From Rhodospirillum centenum SW (lineage in GTDB: Bacteria; Pseudomonadota; Alphaproteobacteria; Azospirillales; Azospirillaceae): a DNA stretch of 64,000 bases. Positions 18,750 to 25,398 of the stretch are shown piece after piece (positions within the stretch are counted from its first letter, which is position 1; each line of letters begins with the position of its first letter). The notes under the pieces are model-generated. The model had not been told where the DNA came from. It did not search any database and was given only the letters and a program-made list of their open reading frames with translations. Position numbers and translations under genes: made by a program. The stretch covers positions 1,136,501-1,200,500 of the forward strand of contig NC_011420.2 in assembly GCF_000016185.1 (NCBI RefSeq), given 5' to 3'.

Positions 18750-18846
18750 GTACCTCGTTGCCTGCCGGACGGTGACCGCCCCGCGGCCCGTTCGGGGCTA
18801 CTTCAAACGCCTGTTCAACCGCCTGTTCAAGAGGGTTCAAGCATGA
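18736..18846 (+). CDS. Tiny basic peptide (36 codons)
   Basis: A GTG-started frame overlapping the preceding stop and ending in a TGA that overlaps the next ATG. The product contains GYFKRLFNRLFKRVQA, an amphipathic basic repeat. It fills an otherwise empty gap in a tightly packed operon. It may be real or only a leader. Confidence 0.35.
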   Translation: MRHPEYLVACRTVTAPRPVRGYFKRLFNRLFKRVQA

Positions 18847-19496
18847 CCGAGAGCAACCTGATCACCCTGCCCACCCCAGCCGTCGACGCGCCGGCCGGCT
18901 TCGTCATGGACGCCAAGGGCCGCCTGGTGCCCGAGACCAGCATCAAGGCTCACGAGCAGCTGGAGGACCAGATGGTCCGCAAGGTGCTGAGCTACGCCGT
19001 CGAGCTGGCCAACCAGATCCGCCGCTTCAAGGGCCACGTCTTCGCCGACGCCAACAGCTACATGAGCCTCGCCGAGGAGGAATACGGCGTCTCCAAGCGC
19101 GGCGCCAAGGGCAAGGGCAACGTCACCTTCACCACCTACGACGGCCTCATGAAGTTTCAGATCGCCGTCGCCGACCGCCTGACCTTCGGGCCGGAGCTGC
19201 AGATCGCCCGCCAGCTGTTCGAGGAGTGCATCGTCGACTGGGCAGAGGGCGCCCGGCCGGAGTTGCGCGTGCTGGTCGACGGCGCCTTCCAGACCGACAA
19301 GGAGGGCAACGTCAGCCGCGACGCCATCTTCCGTCTGCTGCGCATCGACTTCGACGATGCCCGGTGGAAGCGCGGCCAGGACGCCATCCGCGACAGCATC
19401 CGCATCATCGGCTCCAAGAGCTACGCCCGCTTCTACGTTCGCGAGAACCAGGAGGCGCAGTGGCGCTCGGTGCCGATCGACCTGGCCGCCGCGTGA
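18843..19496 (+). CDS. DUF3164 early phage protein
   Basis: A 217-residue protein of the DUF3164 family typical of Mu-like early regions: FVMDAKGRLVPETSIKAHEQ, an IRRFKGHVFADANSYMSLAEE segment, and RVLVDGAFQTDKEGNVSRDA. The function is unknown. It is cytoplasmic with no membrane segments. Confidence 0.85.
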   Translation: MTESNLITLPTPAVDAPAGFVMDAKGRLVPETSIKAHEQLEDQMVRKVLSYAVELANQIRRFKGHVFADANSYMSLAEEEYGVSKRGAKGKGNVTFTTYDGLMKFQIAVADRLTFGPELQIARQLFEECIVDWAEGARPELRVLVDGAFQTDKEGNVSRDAIFRLLRIDFDDARWKRGQDAIRDSIRIIGSKSYARFYVRENQEAQWRSVPIDLAAA

Positions 19497-19506
19497 GGGG
19501 GTCGCC

Positions 19507-19770
19507 GTGAGCATCGAATGCAGGTCGGACGTCATCTGCCCTGTGTGCGGTCATCCCGATTGGGACACCTTCGAGGCCGAGGCCGGCGAGCATGTCTGCG
19601 CCGGCTGCGGCAACCCGTTCTGGCTGACCATCGAGACCGAGCATCTGTTCGTGACCGAGACGATCGAGGACCACCTGGTCGCCATCGGCAGGAAGCAACC
19701 GCAGCCCCTGGAGCTGACGCCCTTGGAAGAGGCGATCGCCAGGGCCGAGAGAGGGTTCGCCAATGTTTGA
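19507..19770 (+). CDS. Small zinc-ribbon protein
   Basis: An 87-residue protein starting at GTG. CPVCGH near residue 11 and CAGCG near residue 31 form a CxxC...CxxC zinc ribbon, followed by an acidic helical tail. The function is unknown. It overlaps the following gene by 8 bp. Confidence 0.7.
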   Translation: MSIECRSDVICPVCGHPDWDTFEAEAGEHVCAGCGNPFWLTIETEHLFVTETIEDHLVAIGRKQPQPLELTPLEEAIARAERGFANV

Positions 19771-20209
19771 GATCATCCCACCGAAGACCGGGCTCAAGTC
19801 CCGGCCCGTCGGCGCCGGCGAAGTGGCCATCAGCGTCCGGCGCGGACCCGCCCACCGGGGTCATGTCCTGACCTTCTCCATGGGCCAGGACCTGGCCATC
19901 GCGCTCGACTGGCGCGACGGCACCAAGGTCGTTGTCGCCTGGGGCCGCGACAAGGCGCTCGGCAAGGTCAAGATCGGCCCGGCCGTCGGTGACGGCCCGA
20001 ACTGGGAGGTGCGCGGCAACAAGGCGCGCGACGTCTTCAAGGTCTACACGGGCGCCCTGCCGGAGACCTTCTCCGGCGAGCTCTACAGCGGCAAGCGCGT
20101 GGTGCACGAGGTCATCAAGACGGCCGCCACCGAGCCGGCGCCGTACCTGGTGGTGACCTTGCCCAAGGGCTTCCACGAGGACCTGGTCAGGGCGATGGCC
20201 CATGCCTGA
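19763..20209 (+). CDS. Early phage protein, unknown
   Basis: A 148-residue protein (MFEIIPPKTGLKSRPVGAGE; a beta-rich middle with AIALDWRDGTKVVVAWGRD). It is not recognised. It is packed between the zinc-ribbon gene and a tiny frame that leads into the VR2 target gene. Confidence 0.65.
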   Translation: MFEIIPPKTGLKSRPVGAGEVAISVRRGPAHRGHVLTFSMGQDLAIALDWRDGTKVVVAWGRDKALGKVKIGPAVGDGPNWEVRGNKARDVFKVYTGALPETFSGELYSGKRVVHEVIKTAATEPAPYLVVTLPKGFHEDLVRAMAHA

Positions 20210-20303
20210 GCGCGAGACCGAGGACGGCTTCAATCCGTGGGGCAACGGCCCGGTGCCTGTGATGCCGCGCCAGCCCGAACCGAACGACACCGAGGGGGAA
20301 TGA
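20202..20303 (+). CDS. Tiny hypothetical peptide (33 codons)
   Basis: An ATG overlapping the previous gene, ending 4 bp before the VR2 target gene. The product is acidic and proline-rich (GFNPWGNGPVPVMPRQPEPN). Its placement suggests translational coupling, but its coding status is uncertain. Confidence 0.4.
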   Translation: MPERETEDGFNPWGNGPVPVMPRQPEPNDTEGE

Positions 20304-20307
20304 CATC

Positions 20308-21489
20308 ATGAAGACCATCGACATCAACGTGAGCGGCCCGGTCGGCTGCGGCAAGTCCGCCATCCTGGCCATGATCGAGCGCGAGCTGCGCCGCCAGGGC
20401 TTCGCCTTCCGCTACGCCAATCCGGCCGAGGATGTGCCCGAGAAGAACCTGGCCGACGTGGTCGGCGAGCTGGCTGGCCTCGACCGCGGCGCCGTCGCCT
20501 TCGTCCTGCGCAGCGACGGCGGGGCGGCGGTGGACGGCTCGACCGCACCGCTCGGCGTCGGCTACACGCCCGGCAAGGGGTGGCGTCGCCTCGGCCTCGG
20601 CGACGGGCGCGACATCGGCGCCAACCGCCTGTTCTCCGGCATCGAGCCGCGGACGGTCGATGGTCAGGAGGTGGTGGCCATCCCCGCCTTCCACTACCGC
20701 GTCGAGAGCGACGACGCCGGCTTCCGGCTGTGGCTGTCGGCCCAGCCGCGCGACGGCTACACCCGACACCCGGCCTTCATGCTGGACGGCGCGCCCATGG
20801 ACGAGATCCTGGTCGGCGCCTACGAGGCATCCGGCGGCGACGTCGCCGCATCGCAGCGCGGCGAGAAGCCGATGGTCAACGTCTCTCTGCCCGAGATGCG
20901 GAACGCCTGCGCCGCCCGTGGCGAGGGCTGGGGCCTGTGGTCCATCTACGAGCTCGCCGCCATCCAGATGCTGGCCCTGGTCGAGGTCGGCCACCCGGAC
21001 CTGCAGGACGCCATCGGCCGGGGCAACGTGTCGGGCTCCGGCGCCGTTCCCGGCGGCTCCACCAGCGCCGCCTGGCGCGGGCTGCATGAGCTGTGGGGCA
21101 ACGTCTTCCACTGGGTCGACGGCCTGCGCGTGTCCGCCGCCGGCGACATCGAGGCCTGGGACCTGGCCGGCCGCCGCGAGTGGGTCAACACCGAGATCCG
21201 CTCGCAGCTGGTCGAGGAGGGCGGGTGGCCGACCGCGTTCCACGCCGAGCCGGAGATCGACGCGCTCCTGCTGCCGTGCGCCGTCACCGGCGACCGCGAC
21301 CAGGCGATGGTCCGCGACTATCACTTCGGTGCCTGGGAGGACGTCGAGAGCTACCCAATCCACGGCGGCAGCTGGGGCAGCGGGTCGTACGCGGGCCTCT
21401 TCAGCCTGACCCTGAACAACGCCCCGGCGAACTCGTGCACGAACATCGGTGGCCGCCTCGCGAAGCGTGTCCGGTCCTCGGCCAACTGA
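20308..21489 (+). CDS. DGR remote target: P-loop segment fused to C-type-lectin/FGE-like domain with VR2
   Basis: A 393-residue protein. Residues 1 to about 60 carry a P-loop (GPVGCGKS at 10-17) and resemble short P-loop proteins of Mu-like early regions. From about residue 110 a formylglycine-generating-enzyme/C-type-lectin-like fold follows, clearly related to the C-terminus of the tail-fibre target (shared LWSIYE, LWGNV, WVN). The last part (residues 352-385) is a variable repeat matching the DGR template at 48655-48756. A hairpin follows the stop. There is no signal peptide. It lies among early transposition genes, 27 kb from the reverse transcriptase. The function is unknown; its site of action may be inside the host. 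Confidence 0.88.
   Translation: MKTIDINVSGPVGCGKSAILAMIERELRRQGFAFRYANPAEDVPEKNLADVVGELAGLDRGAVAFVLRSDGGAAVDGSTAPLGVGYTPGKGWRRLGLGDGRDIGANRLFSGIEPRTVDGQEVVAIPAFHYRVESDDAGFRLWLSAQPRDGYTRHPAFMLDGAPMDEILVGAYEASGGDVAASQRGEKPMVNVSLPEMRNACAARGEGWGLWSIYELAAIQMLALVEVGHPDLQDAIGRGNVSGSGAVPGGSTSAAWRGLHELWGNVFHWVDGLRVSAAGDIEAWDLAGRREWVNTEIRSQLVEEGGWPTAFHAEPEIDALLLPCAVTGDRDQAMVRDYHFGAWEDVESYPIHGGSWGSGSYAGLFSLTLNNAPANSCTNIGGRLAKRVRSSAN
21361..21462 (+). repeat. DGR variable repeat VR2 (remote)
   Basis: A 102-nt copy of the template repeat in the same reading frame. It differs from TR at ten positions; nine are TR adenines and one is a T-to-G change in codon 24. The 3' block GGTGGCCGCCTCGCGAA is identical to TR, after which VR has G where TR has C, the pattern expected for an initiation-of-mutagenic-homing (IMH) sequence. 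Confidence 0.93.
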
Positions 21490-21497
21490 GTTCTGCC

Positions 21498-21519
21498 GGC
21501 GGCGCCGGCAGGCGCCGCC
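21498..21519 (+). promoter_or_regulatory. DGR target hairpin downstream of VR2
   Basis: A perfect 9-bp stem (21498-21506 with 21511-21519) closed by tetraloop GGCA, starting 35 nt after VR2. The loop fits the GRNA consensus of DGR target-recognition hairpins. A different stem of the same length with loop GAGA lies 36 nt after VR1. Confidence 0.8.
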
Positions 21520-21538
21520 CTACCATGGGAGGGTGATC

Positions 21539-21994
21539 ATGAGTGCAGCCAAGAAGAACCCGACCCGGCTGGCCCTGATCAAGAAGGTTCACGTCGCCGC
21601 CCGCCAGCTGGCGCTGACCGACGACTGCTACCGCTCCGTCCTGGCGCGGGCCACCGGCGGCAAGGCCTCGACCAAGGCCATGAGCATCATCGAGCTGGAG
21701 GCGGTGGTCCGCGAGTTCCGCCGCCTCGGCTGGAAGGACCAGCCGGCGCGCAAGGCCGGCACCCGGCCCCAGGCCGACACCGAGCAGGCCCGCAAGGCGC
21801 GGGCGCTGTGGCTGGCTCTGGCCAACATGGGCGTCCTGCGCGATGCCTCGGAGGCGGCGCTGGCCCTGTGGGTGAAGCGCCAGACCGGCGTCGACGCGCT
21901 CCAGTGGCTCGGGCCGGAAGAGCTCAACCAGGTGATCGAGGCGCTCAAGTCCTGGGTCGCCCGCGAACGCGCCAAGAGGGAGGCAGGCCGATGA
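21539..21994 (+). CDS. gemA: GemA-like protein (DUF1018)
   Basis: A 151-residue GemA-family protein: LIKKVHVAARQLALTDDCYR, SVLARATGGKASTKAMSIIE and REFRRLGWK are family hallmarks. In Mu, GemA modulates host gene expression and DNA topology late in the early phase. It begins 19 bp after the VR2 hairpin. Confidence 0.9.
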   Translation: MSAAKKNPTRLALIKKVHVAARQLALTDDCYRSVLARATGGKASTKAMSIIELEAVVREFRRLGWKDQPARKAGTRPQADTEQARKARALWLALANMGVLRDASEAALALWVKRQTGVDALQWLGPEELNQVIEALKSWVARERAKREAGR

Positions 21995-22245
21995 GCAAGT
22001 TCCGCCGCAAGCACCAGCGCCGCGGCCGGTACGCCGCCAGCCAGGAGGCGGCGCCGCTGCTGGCCCACATGCCGACGGCGCAGGGTATGCACGACGCTCT
22101 GGTCGGTGGCGGCTTCGTCCTGGCCAAGAGCGTCCGCCCCTACCTGCGGACGGACGGCCTCATGTCCATCCGCTTCGTGTGGCGTCTGCGCCACCAGGGC
22201 GGCACCACCTCCGTCACCTACACCGAAGTCCTGCGGGTGGGATGA
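21991..22245 (+). CDS. Small basic phage protein, unknown
   Basis: An 84-residue basic protein (MSKFRRKHQRRGRYAASQEA). It overlaps gemA by 4 bp and the Mor-like gene by 4 bp. It is not recognised. Confidence 0.6.
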   Translation: MSKFRRKHQRRGRYAASQEAAPLLAHMPTAQGMHDALVGGGFVLAKSVRPYLRTDGLMSIRFVWRLRHQGGTTSVTYTEVLRVG

Positions 22246-22628
22246 TGTCCATGACGCCGATCGTGTCGATGCAGCTGGCCGAGATCGCGGAGGTCGTGGG
22301 CGTGCCCGCAGCCCTGCGGCTGGCCGATGCGTTCGGCGGTCAGGAGGGGTGCAACGTGCCGAAGACCCCGCGGCGGGATCACCCGTGGGTCGAGCCGCTG
22401 GGGTGGGAGCCCTTCGCGGCGCTGTGCGAGGCCTACGGCGGATGCCGCATCACCATCCCGCGCAACGCCTTCGCCAAGACCATCAAGTCGAAGATGGCGG
22501 AGCTGAAGCGGCAGGGCTACTCCCATCGTGCCATCGCCCGTCGCCTCAAGTGCACCGAGCGGTATGTCCGCATGGTCATGAACGGCGGCCAGGACGATCG
22601 CCAGGCCTGCCTCTTCGCGGACGATTGA
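22242..22628 (+). CDS. Mor/C-family transcription activator
   Basis: A 128-residue protein of the Mor family. An N-terminal dimerisation region (IAEVVGVPAALRLADAFGG) is followed by a C-terminal HTH (LKRQGYSHRAIARRLKCTER). In Mu, Mor activates the middle promoter and C the late promoters. Only one such gene is visible here, so it may do both. Its probable sites are the three 18-bp palindromes at 22680, 29834 and 41849. It is the last gene of the early operon. Confidence 0.85.
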   Translation: MMSMTPIVSMQLAEIAEVVGVPAALRLADAFGGQEGCNVPKTPRRDHPWVEPLGWEPFAALCEAYGGCRITIPRNAFAKTIKSKMAELKRQGYSHRAIARRLKCTERYVRMVMNGGQDDRQACLFADD

Positions 22629-22679
22629 CGCCGGGCCGGCGAGATAGAATACTCCTCCGCAGTTCCGTCGGAGGTGGTG

Positions 22680-22697
22680 CCCGGAAGATCTTCCGGG
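22680..22697. promoter_or_regulatory. 18-bp palindrome 1, candidate late activator site (lysis operon)
   Basis: The sequence is CCCGGAA-GATC-TTCCGGG, a perfect palindrome. Copies with the same arms and other centres lie at 29834-29851 and 41849-41866, each at the head of a late operon. All three continue GCA. It corresponds in position to Mu Plys. Binding by the Mor/C protein is inference. Confidence 0.7.
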
Positions 22698-22726
22698 CAT
22701 TACTACAGGACAGTCGCAGCGATCAT

Positions 22727-22757
22727 CCCCTCAGGTACTCAAGCCTGAGGGGTTTTT
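22727..22757 (+). terminator. Rho-independent-type hairpin before endolysin
   Basis: Nine-bp stem CCCCTCAGG/CCTGAGGGG with an eight-base loop, followed by TTTTT. It could end early transcription. Its 3' arm contains GAGGGG, which is also the only good ribosome-binding site for the GTG at 22759, so it may instead, or also, control endolysin translation. Confidence 0.7.
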
Positions 22758-22758
22758 C

Positions 22759-23319
22759 GTGTCCGACAGCCTATTCCAGCACGCGCTCGACGTCGTGCTC
22801 GCCCACGAGGGCGGCTTCGTCAACGACCCCGTCGATCCGGGCGGCGCCACCAACTGGGGCATCTCGCTGCGCTGGCTGGCCAGCGCGGGCGAGCTCGACC
22901 TCGACGGCGACGGGTCGCCCGACGGTGACCTCGACCTGGACGGCGACATCGACGTCGACGACATCCGCGCCATGACCCGCGAGGACGCGGCCTTCTTCTA
23001 CCGCGCCCACTGGTGGGACCGTCACGACTACGGCGCCCTCCACCTGACGGTCGCCACCAAGGTCTTCGACCTGGCCGTCAACATGGGGTCGCCGCAGGCG
23101 CACAAGCTCCTGCAGCGGGCCTGCCGCGCCTGCGGCAAGGAGATCGCCGACGACGGCATCATCGGCCCCGTCACCCGCGCCACCGTCGCCGGCATCCCGC
23201 CCGAGATGCTGATCCCGCCGCTCCGTGAAGCCGCCGCCGGCTTCTACCGCCAGCTCATCGCCGTGCGTCCCCAGCTCGCCAAGTACGAGCGCGGGTGGCT
23301 CAAGCGCGCCTACTACTGA
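22759..23319 (+). CDS. Endolysin, GH108 N-acetylmuramidase with EF-hand-like insert
   Basis: A 186-residue peptidoglycan hydrolase. The GH108 motif VLAHEGGFVNDPVDPGGATN gives catalytic E17, and the C-terminal half matches the peptidoglycan-binding_3 region (VNMGSPQAHKLLQ). Between them, residues about 50-73 contain repeated Asp/Gly loops (DLDGDGSPDGDLDLDGDIDV) resembling EF-hand or dockerin calcium loops. No signal peptide is present, so release needs a holin. The start is GTG. Confidence 0.9.
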   Translation: MSDSLFQHALDVVLAHEGGFVNDPVDPGGATNWGISLRWLASAGELDLDGDGSPDGDLDLDGDIDVDDIRAMTREDAAFFYRAHWWDRHDYGALHLTVATKVFDLAVNMGSPQAHKLLQRACRACGKEIADDGIIGPVTRATVAGIPPEMLIPPLREAAAGFYRQLIAVRPQLAKYERGWLKRAYY

Positions 23320-23331
23320 GGAGGACCCAAC

Positions 23332-23922
23332 GTGTCCGAGATCGACAGCAAGCCCTGGTATCTGTCCCGCACCATCATCGGCGTGCTGGTCACGCTGATC
23401 GCCCAGCTGCTGAGCCGGTGGGGCTACGAGCTGACGCCCGCCCTGCGCGGCGACCTGGTTGACGTCATCCTCGACCTGGTGTCGGTCGGCGGCGCCGGCC
23501 TGGCTATCTTCGGCCGGGTGAAGGCGTCCAAGCCCATCGCCAAGCCGAGCGTGGGGGCGGCCAAGATGCTTCTTGCCGCCATGCTTCTGGGTGGCCTGGC
23601 CGTCGGCGGGCCGGTCGCCTGCGCGTCATACACCGTGACACAGGCCGAGCAGGCGACGCCGGCGCAGACCGTCTATGCCATCCAGGCCGACTACAACGCC
23701 GCTCTCGCGACGGCGGCATCCTACATCGAGAGCTCGAGCGCCGACCCCGACGTGGTCGATGTAATCCGCACGCTCGATGCCGCCGCCTACGACGCCCTTC
23801 AGGAGGCGCAGGGCGCGGCCCGCTCCGGCGGCAGCGCCGCCACGGCGGCGGCCGTCTCCGCCGCCCGGTCTGCCGTCGCAGCACTTGCCGAGTATCTGGT
23901 CAGCAAGGAGATCATCCGATGA
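23332..23922 (+). CDS. Holin-like lysis protein with internal lipoprotein-like signal
   Basis: A 196-residue protein starting at GTG. The N-terminal part has a holin-like opening (KPWYLSRTIIGVLVTLIAQL) and a second hydrophobic stretch. From an internal ATG at 23569 a signal-like sequence appears (MLLAAMLLGGLAVGG then PVAC), resembling a lipobox, followed by an alanine-rich helical region. It may be a holin fused to, or overlapping, a spanin-like lipoprotein. The assignment rests on position after the endolysin and on topology. Confidence 0.6.
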   Translation: MSEIDSKPWYLSRTIIGVLVTLIAQLLSRWGYELTPALRGDLVDVILDLVSVGGAGLAIFGRVKASKPIAKPSVGAAKMLLAAMLLGGLAVGGPVACASYTVTQAEQATPAQTVYAIQADYNAALATAASYIESSSADPDVVDVIRTLDAAAYDALQEAQGAARSGGSAATAAAVSAARSAVAALAEYLVSKEIIR

Positions 23923-24116
23923 ACGTGGCGCAGCTCATCCTGCTCGGCATCCAGATCGCCGAGGCCATCGCCGCTGGCGTGCCGGAGGCCATCGAAGCCA
24001 AGAAAGCCATCGACCGCATGCTGGCCGAGAACCGCGACCCGACCGACGAGGAGTGGTCGGCGCTCAACGCCGCGACGGCCGCGCTGCACCGCCGCGTCCA
24101 GGGCGAGGAGCGGTGA
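23919..24116 (+). CDS. Small lysis-region protein, unknown
   Basis: A 65-residue protein with one N-terminal hydrophobic stretch (MNVAQLILLGIQIAEAIAAG) and an acidic helical tail. It overlaps the previous gene by 4 bp. A role in lysis is suggested only by position. Confidence 0.6.
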   Translation: MNVAQLILLGIQIAEAIAAGVPEAIEAKKAIDRMLAENRDPTDEEWSALNAATAALHRRVQGEER

Positions 24117-24120
24117 CCAC

Positions 24121-24540
24121 ATGGCTGACTTTCTGGGTACCTGGGGGTGGCTCGCCGCCATCGTCACCAACCTGTTCATCGCCTGGGTGGGGTGGTCGCT
24201 GCGTCACCAGTTCGTGACCCGTGACGATCACGCGCAGGCCCTGCAGGCGATGACCAAGCATCACGAGGATCAGGTGGCGAGCGTGGCCGAGCGTGCCCAG
24301 AAGGCGGCCGAGGCGGCCGATCATGCCGCCCGCCGCGCCGACCAGGTGGCGGCGGAGTTGGCGACCATGCCGTCACGCGACGAGGTGCACAAGCTGCACC
24401 TCTCGGTCACCGAGCTGTCCGGCCGCATCGAGCGCTTTGGCGAGCGGCTGGACGGGTCCCGCGAGAGCATGTCGCGCTTCCAGCGCGTGCTCGACCGCGT
24501 CGAAGACTTCCTGCTGAAGAACGGGGGGCGCCCGGCATGA
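24121..24540 (+). CDS. DUF2730 membrane protein
   Basis: A 139-residue protein with one N-terminal transmembrane helix (WLAAIVTNLFIAWVGWSL) and a long coiled-coil-like region. It is of the DUF2730 type found between lysis and packaging genes of Mu-like phages. A spanin-like role is possible but unproven. Confidence 0.75.
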   Translation: MADFLGTWGWLAAIVTNLFIAWVGWSLRHQFVTRDDHAQALQAMTKHHEDQVASVAERAQKAAEAADHAARRADQVAAELATMPSRDEVHKLHLSVTELSGRIERFGERLDGSRESMSRFQRVLDRVEDFLLKNGGRPA

Positions 24541-24842
24541 GCTACAAGGACTTCGTGGCGGAGGACCGCCGCCTGGTCATCCTGAAGCTGCTGGAGGAAG
24601 ACCCCGGCGGCAGCCACAACCATGCGGTCCTGCAGGAGGCCCTGCGCCGCTGGGGGCACACCGTCAGCCGCGACGTCGTGAAGTCCGACCTGGCGTGGCT
24701 GGCCGAGCAGGCTCTTGTCTCCGTGCAGCTGGTGGGCGACGGCGATCCCTACCACGTGGCCACCATCACCGACCGCGGCTGTGACGTCGCTACCGGCGCC
24801 GCCACCGTGCCGGGCGTCAAGCACCCGCGCCGGCGCGCCTGA
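24537..24842 (+). CDS. Winged-helix phage protein (Mu gp26-region)
   Basis: A 101-residue protein with an ArsR-like winged-helix pattern (RRLVILKLLEEDPGGSHNHA then VSRDVVKSDLAWLAEQALV). Similar proteins sit just before gp27 in Mu-like phages. It overlaps DUF2730 by 4 bp. Confidence 0.75.
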   Translation: MSYKDFVAEDRRLVILKLLEEDPGGSHNHAVLQEALRRWGHTVSRDVVKSDLAWLAEQALVSVQLVGDGDPYHVATITDRGCDVATGAATVPGVKHPRRRA

Positions 24843-24855
24843 GGAGAGCCTCCGC

Positions 24856-25398
24856 ATGGGTCGGAAGTCCACCATCGCCCGCCTGCCGGCCGAGGTCCGC
24901 GAGCTGATCGGGGCGCTGCGCAAGCAGGGCCGCACGCTCGACGAGATCATGGAGAAGCTCCAGGAGCTCGACGTCCAGGTCTCGCGTGCCGCCCTCGGCC
25001 GCCACACCAAGCAGATCGACGCCATCGCCGACCACATGCGCAAGTCGCGCGACATGGCGCGCGCCCTGACTGAGCGCTTCGGCGACGAGGGCATCGGCGA
25101 CCTGGCGCGCTACAACCTCCAGGTCGCCCACGGCCTGCTGATGCGGCTGATGATCTCGGAGGAGGGCGAGCCCATCCAGCTGGATGCCAAGGAAGCCATG
25201 TTCCTCACCTCGGCCATCAAGAACGTGACGGCCGCCGCCAAGGCCGATGCCGACCGCGAGACCAAGGTCCGCGCCCAGATCGCCGCCCAGGCGGCCGAGG
25301 TGGCAGAGGAGACGGTCGCCGAGCTGAAGAAGGTGGGGATGTCGGCCGAGGGCGCCGAGGCCATCCGCGCCCGCATCCTGGGGGTCGCCGGGGCATGA
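24856..25398 (+). CDS. DUF3486 protein, Mu gp27-like (small terminase-like)
   Basis: A 180-residue protein with an N-terminal HTH (IARLPAEVRELIGALRKQGR) and helical remainder, DUF3486 family. It directly precedes and overlaps the large terminase gene by 4 bp, the place of the small terminase subunit, which recognises phage DNA for packaging. Confidence 0.85.
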   Translation: MGRKSTIARLPAEVRELIGALRKQGRTLDEIMEKLQELDVQVSRAALGRHTKQIDAIADHMRKSRDMARALTERFGDEGIGDLARYNLQVAHGLLMRLMISEEGEPIQLDAKEAMFLTSAIKNVTAAAKADADRETKVRAQIAAQAAEVAEETVAELKKVGMSAEGAEAIRARILGVAGA

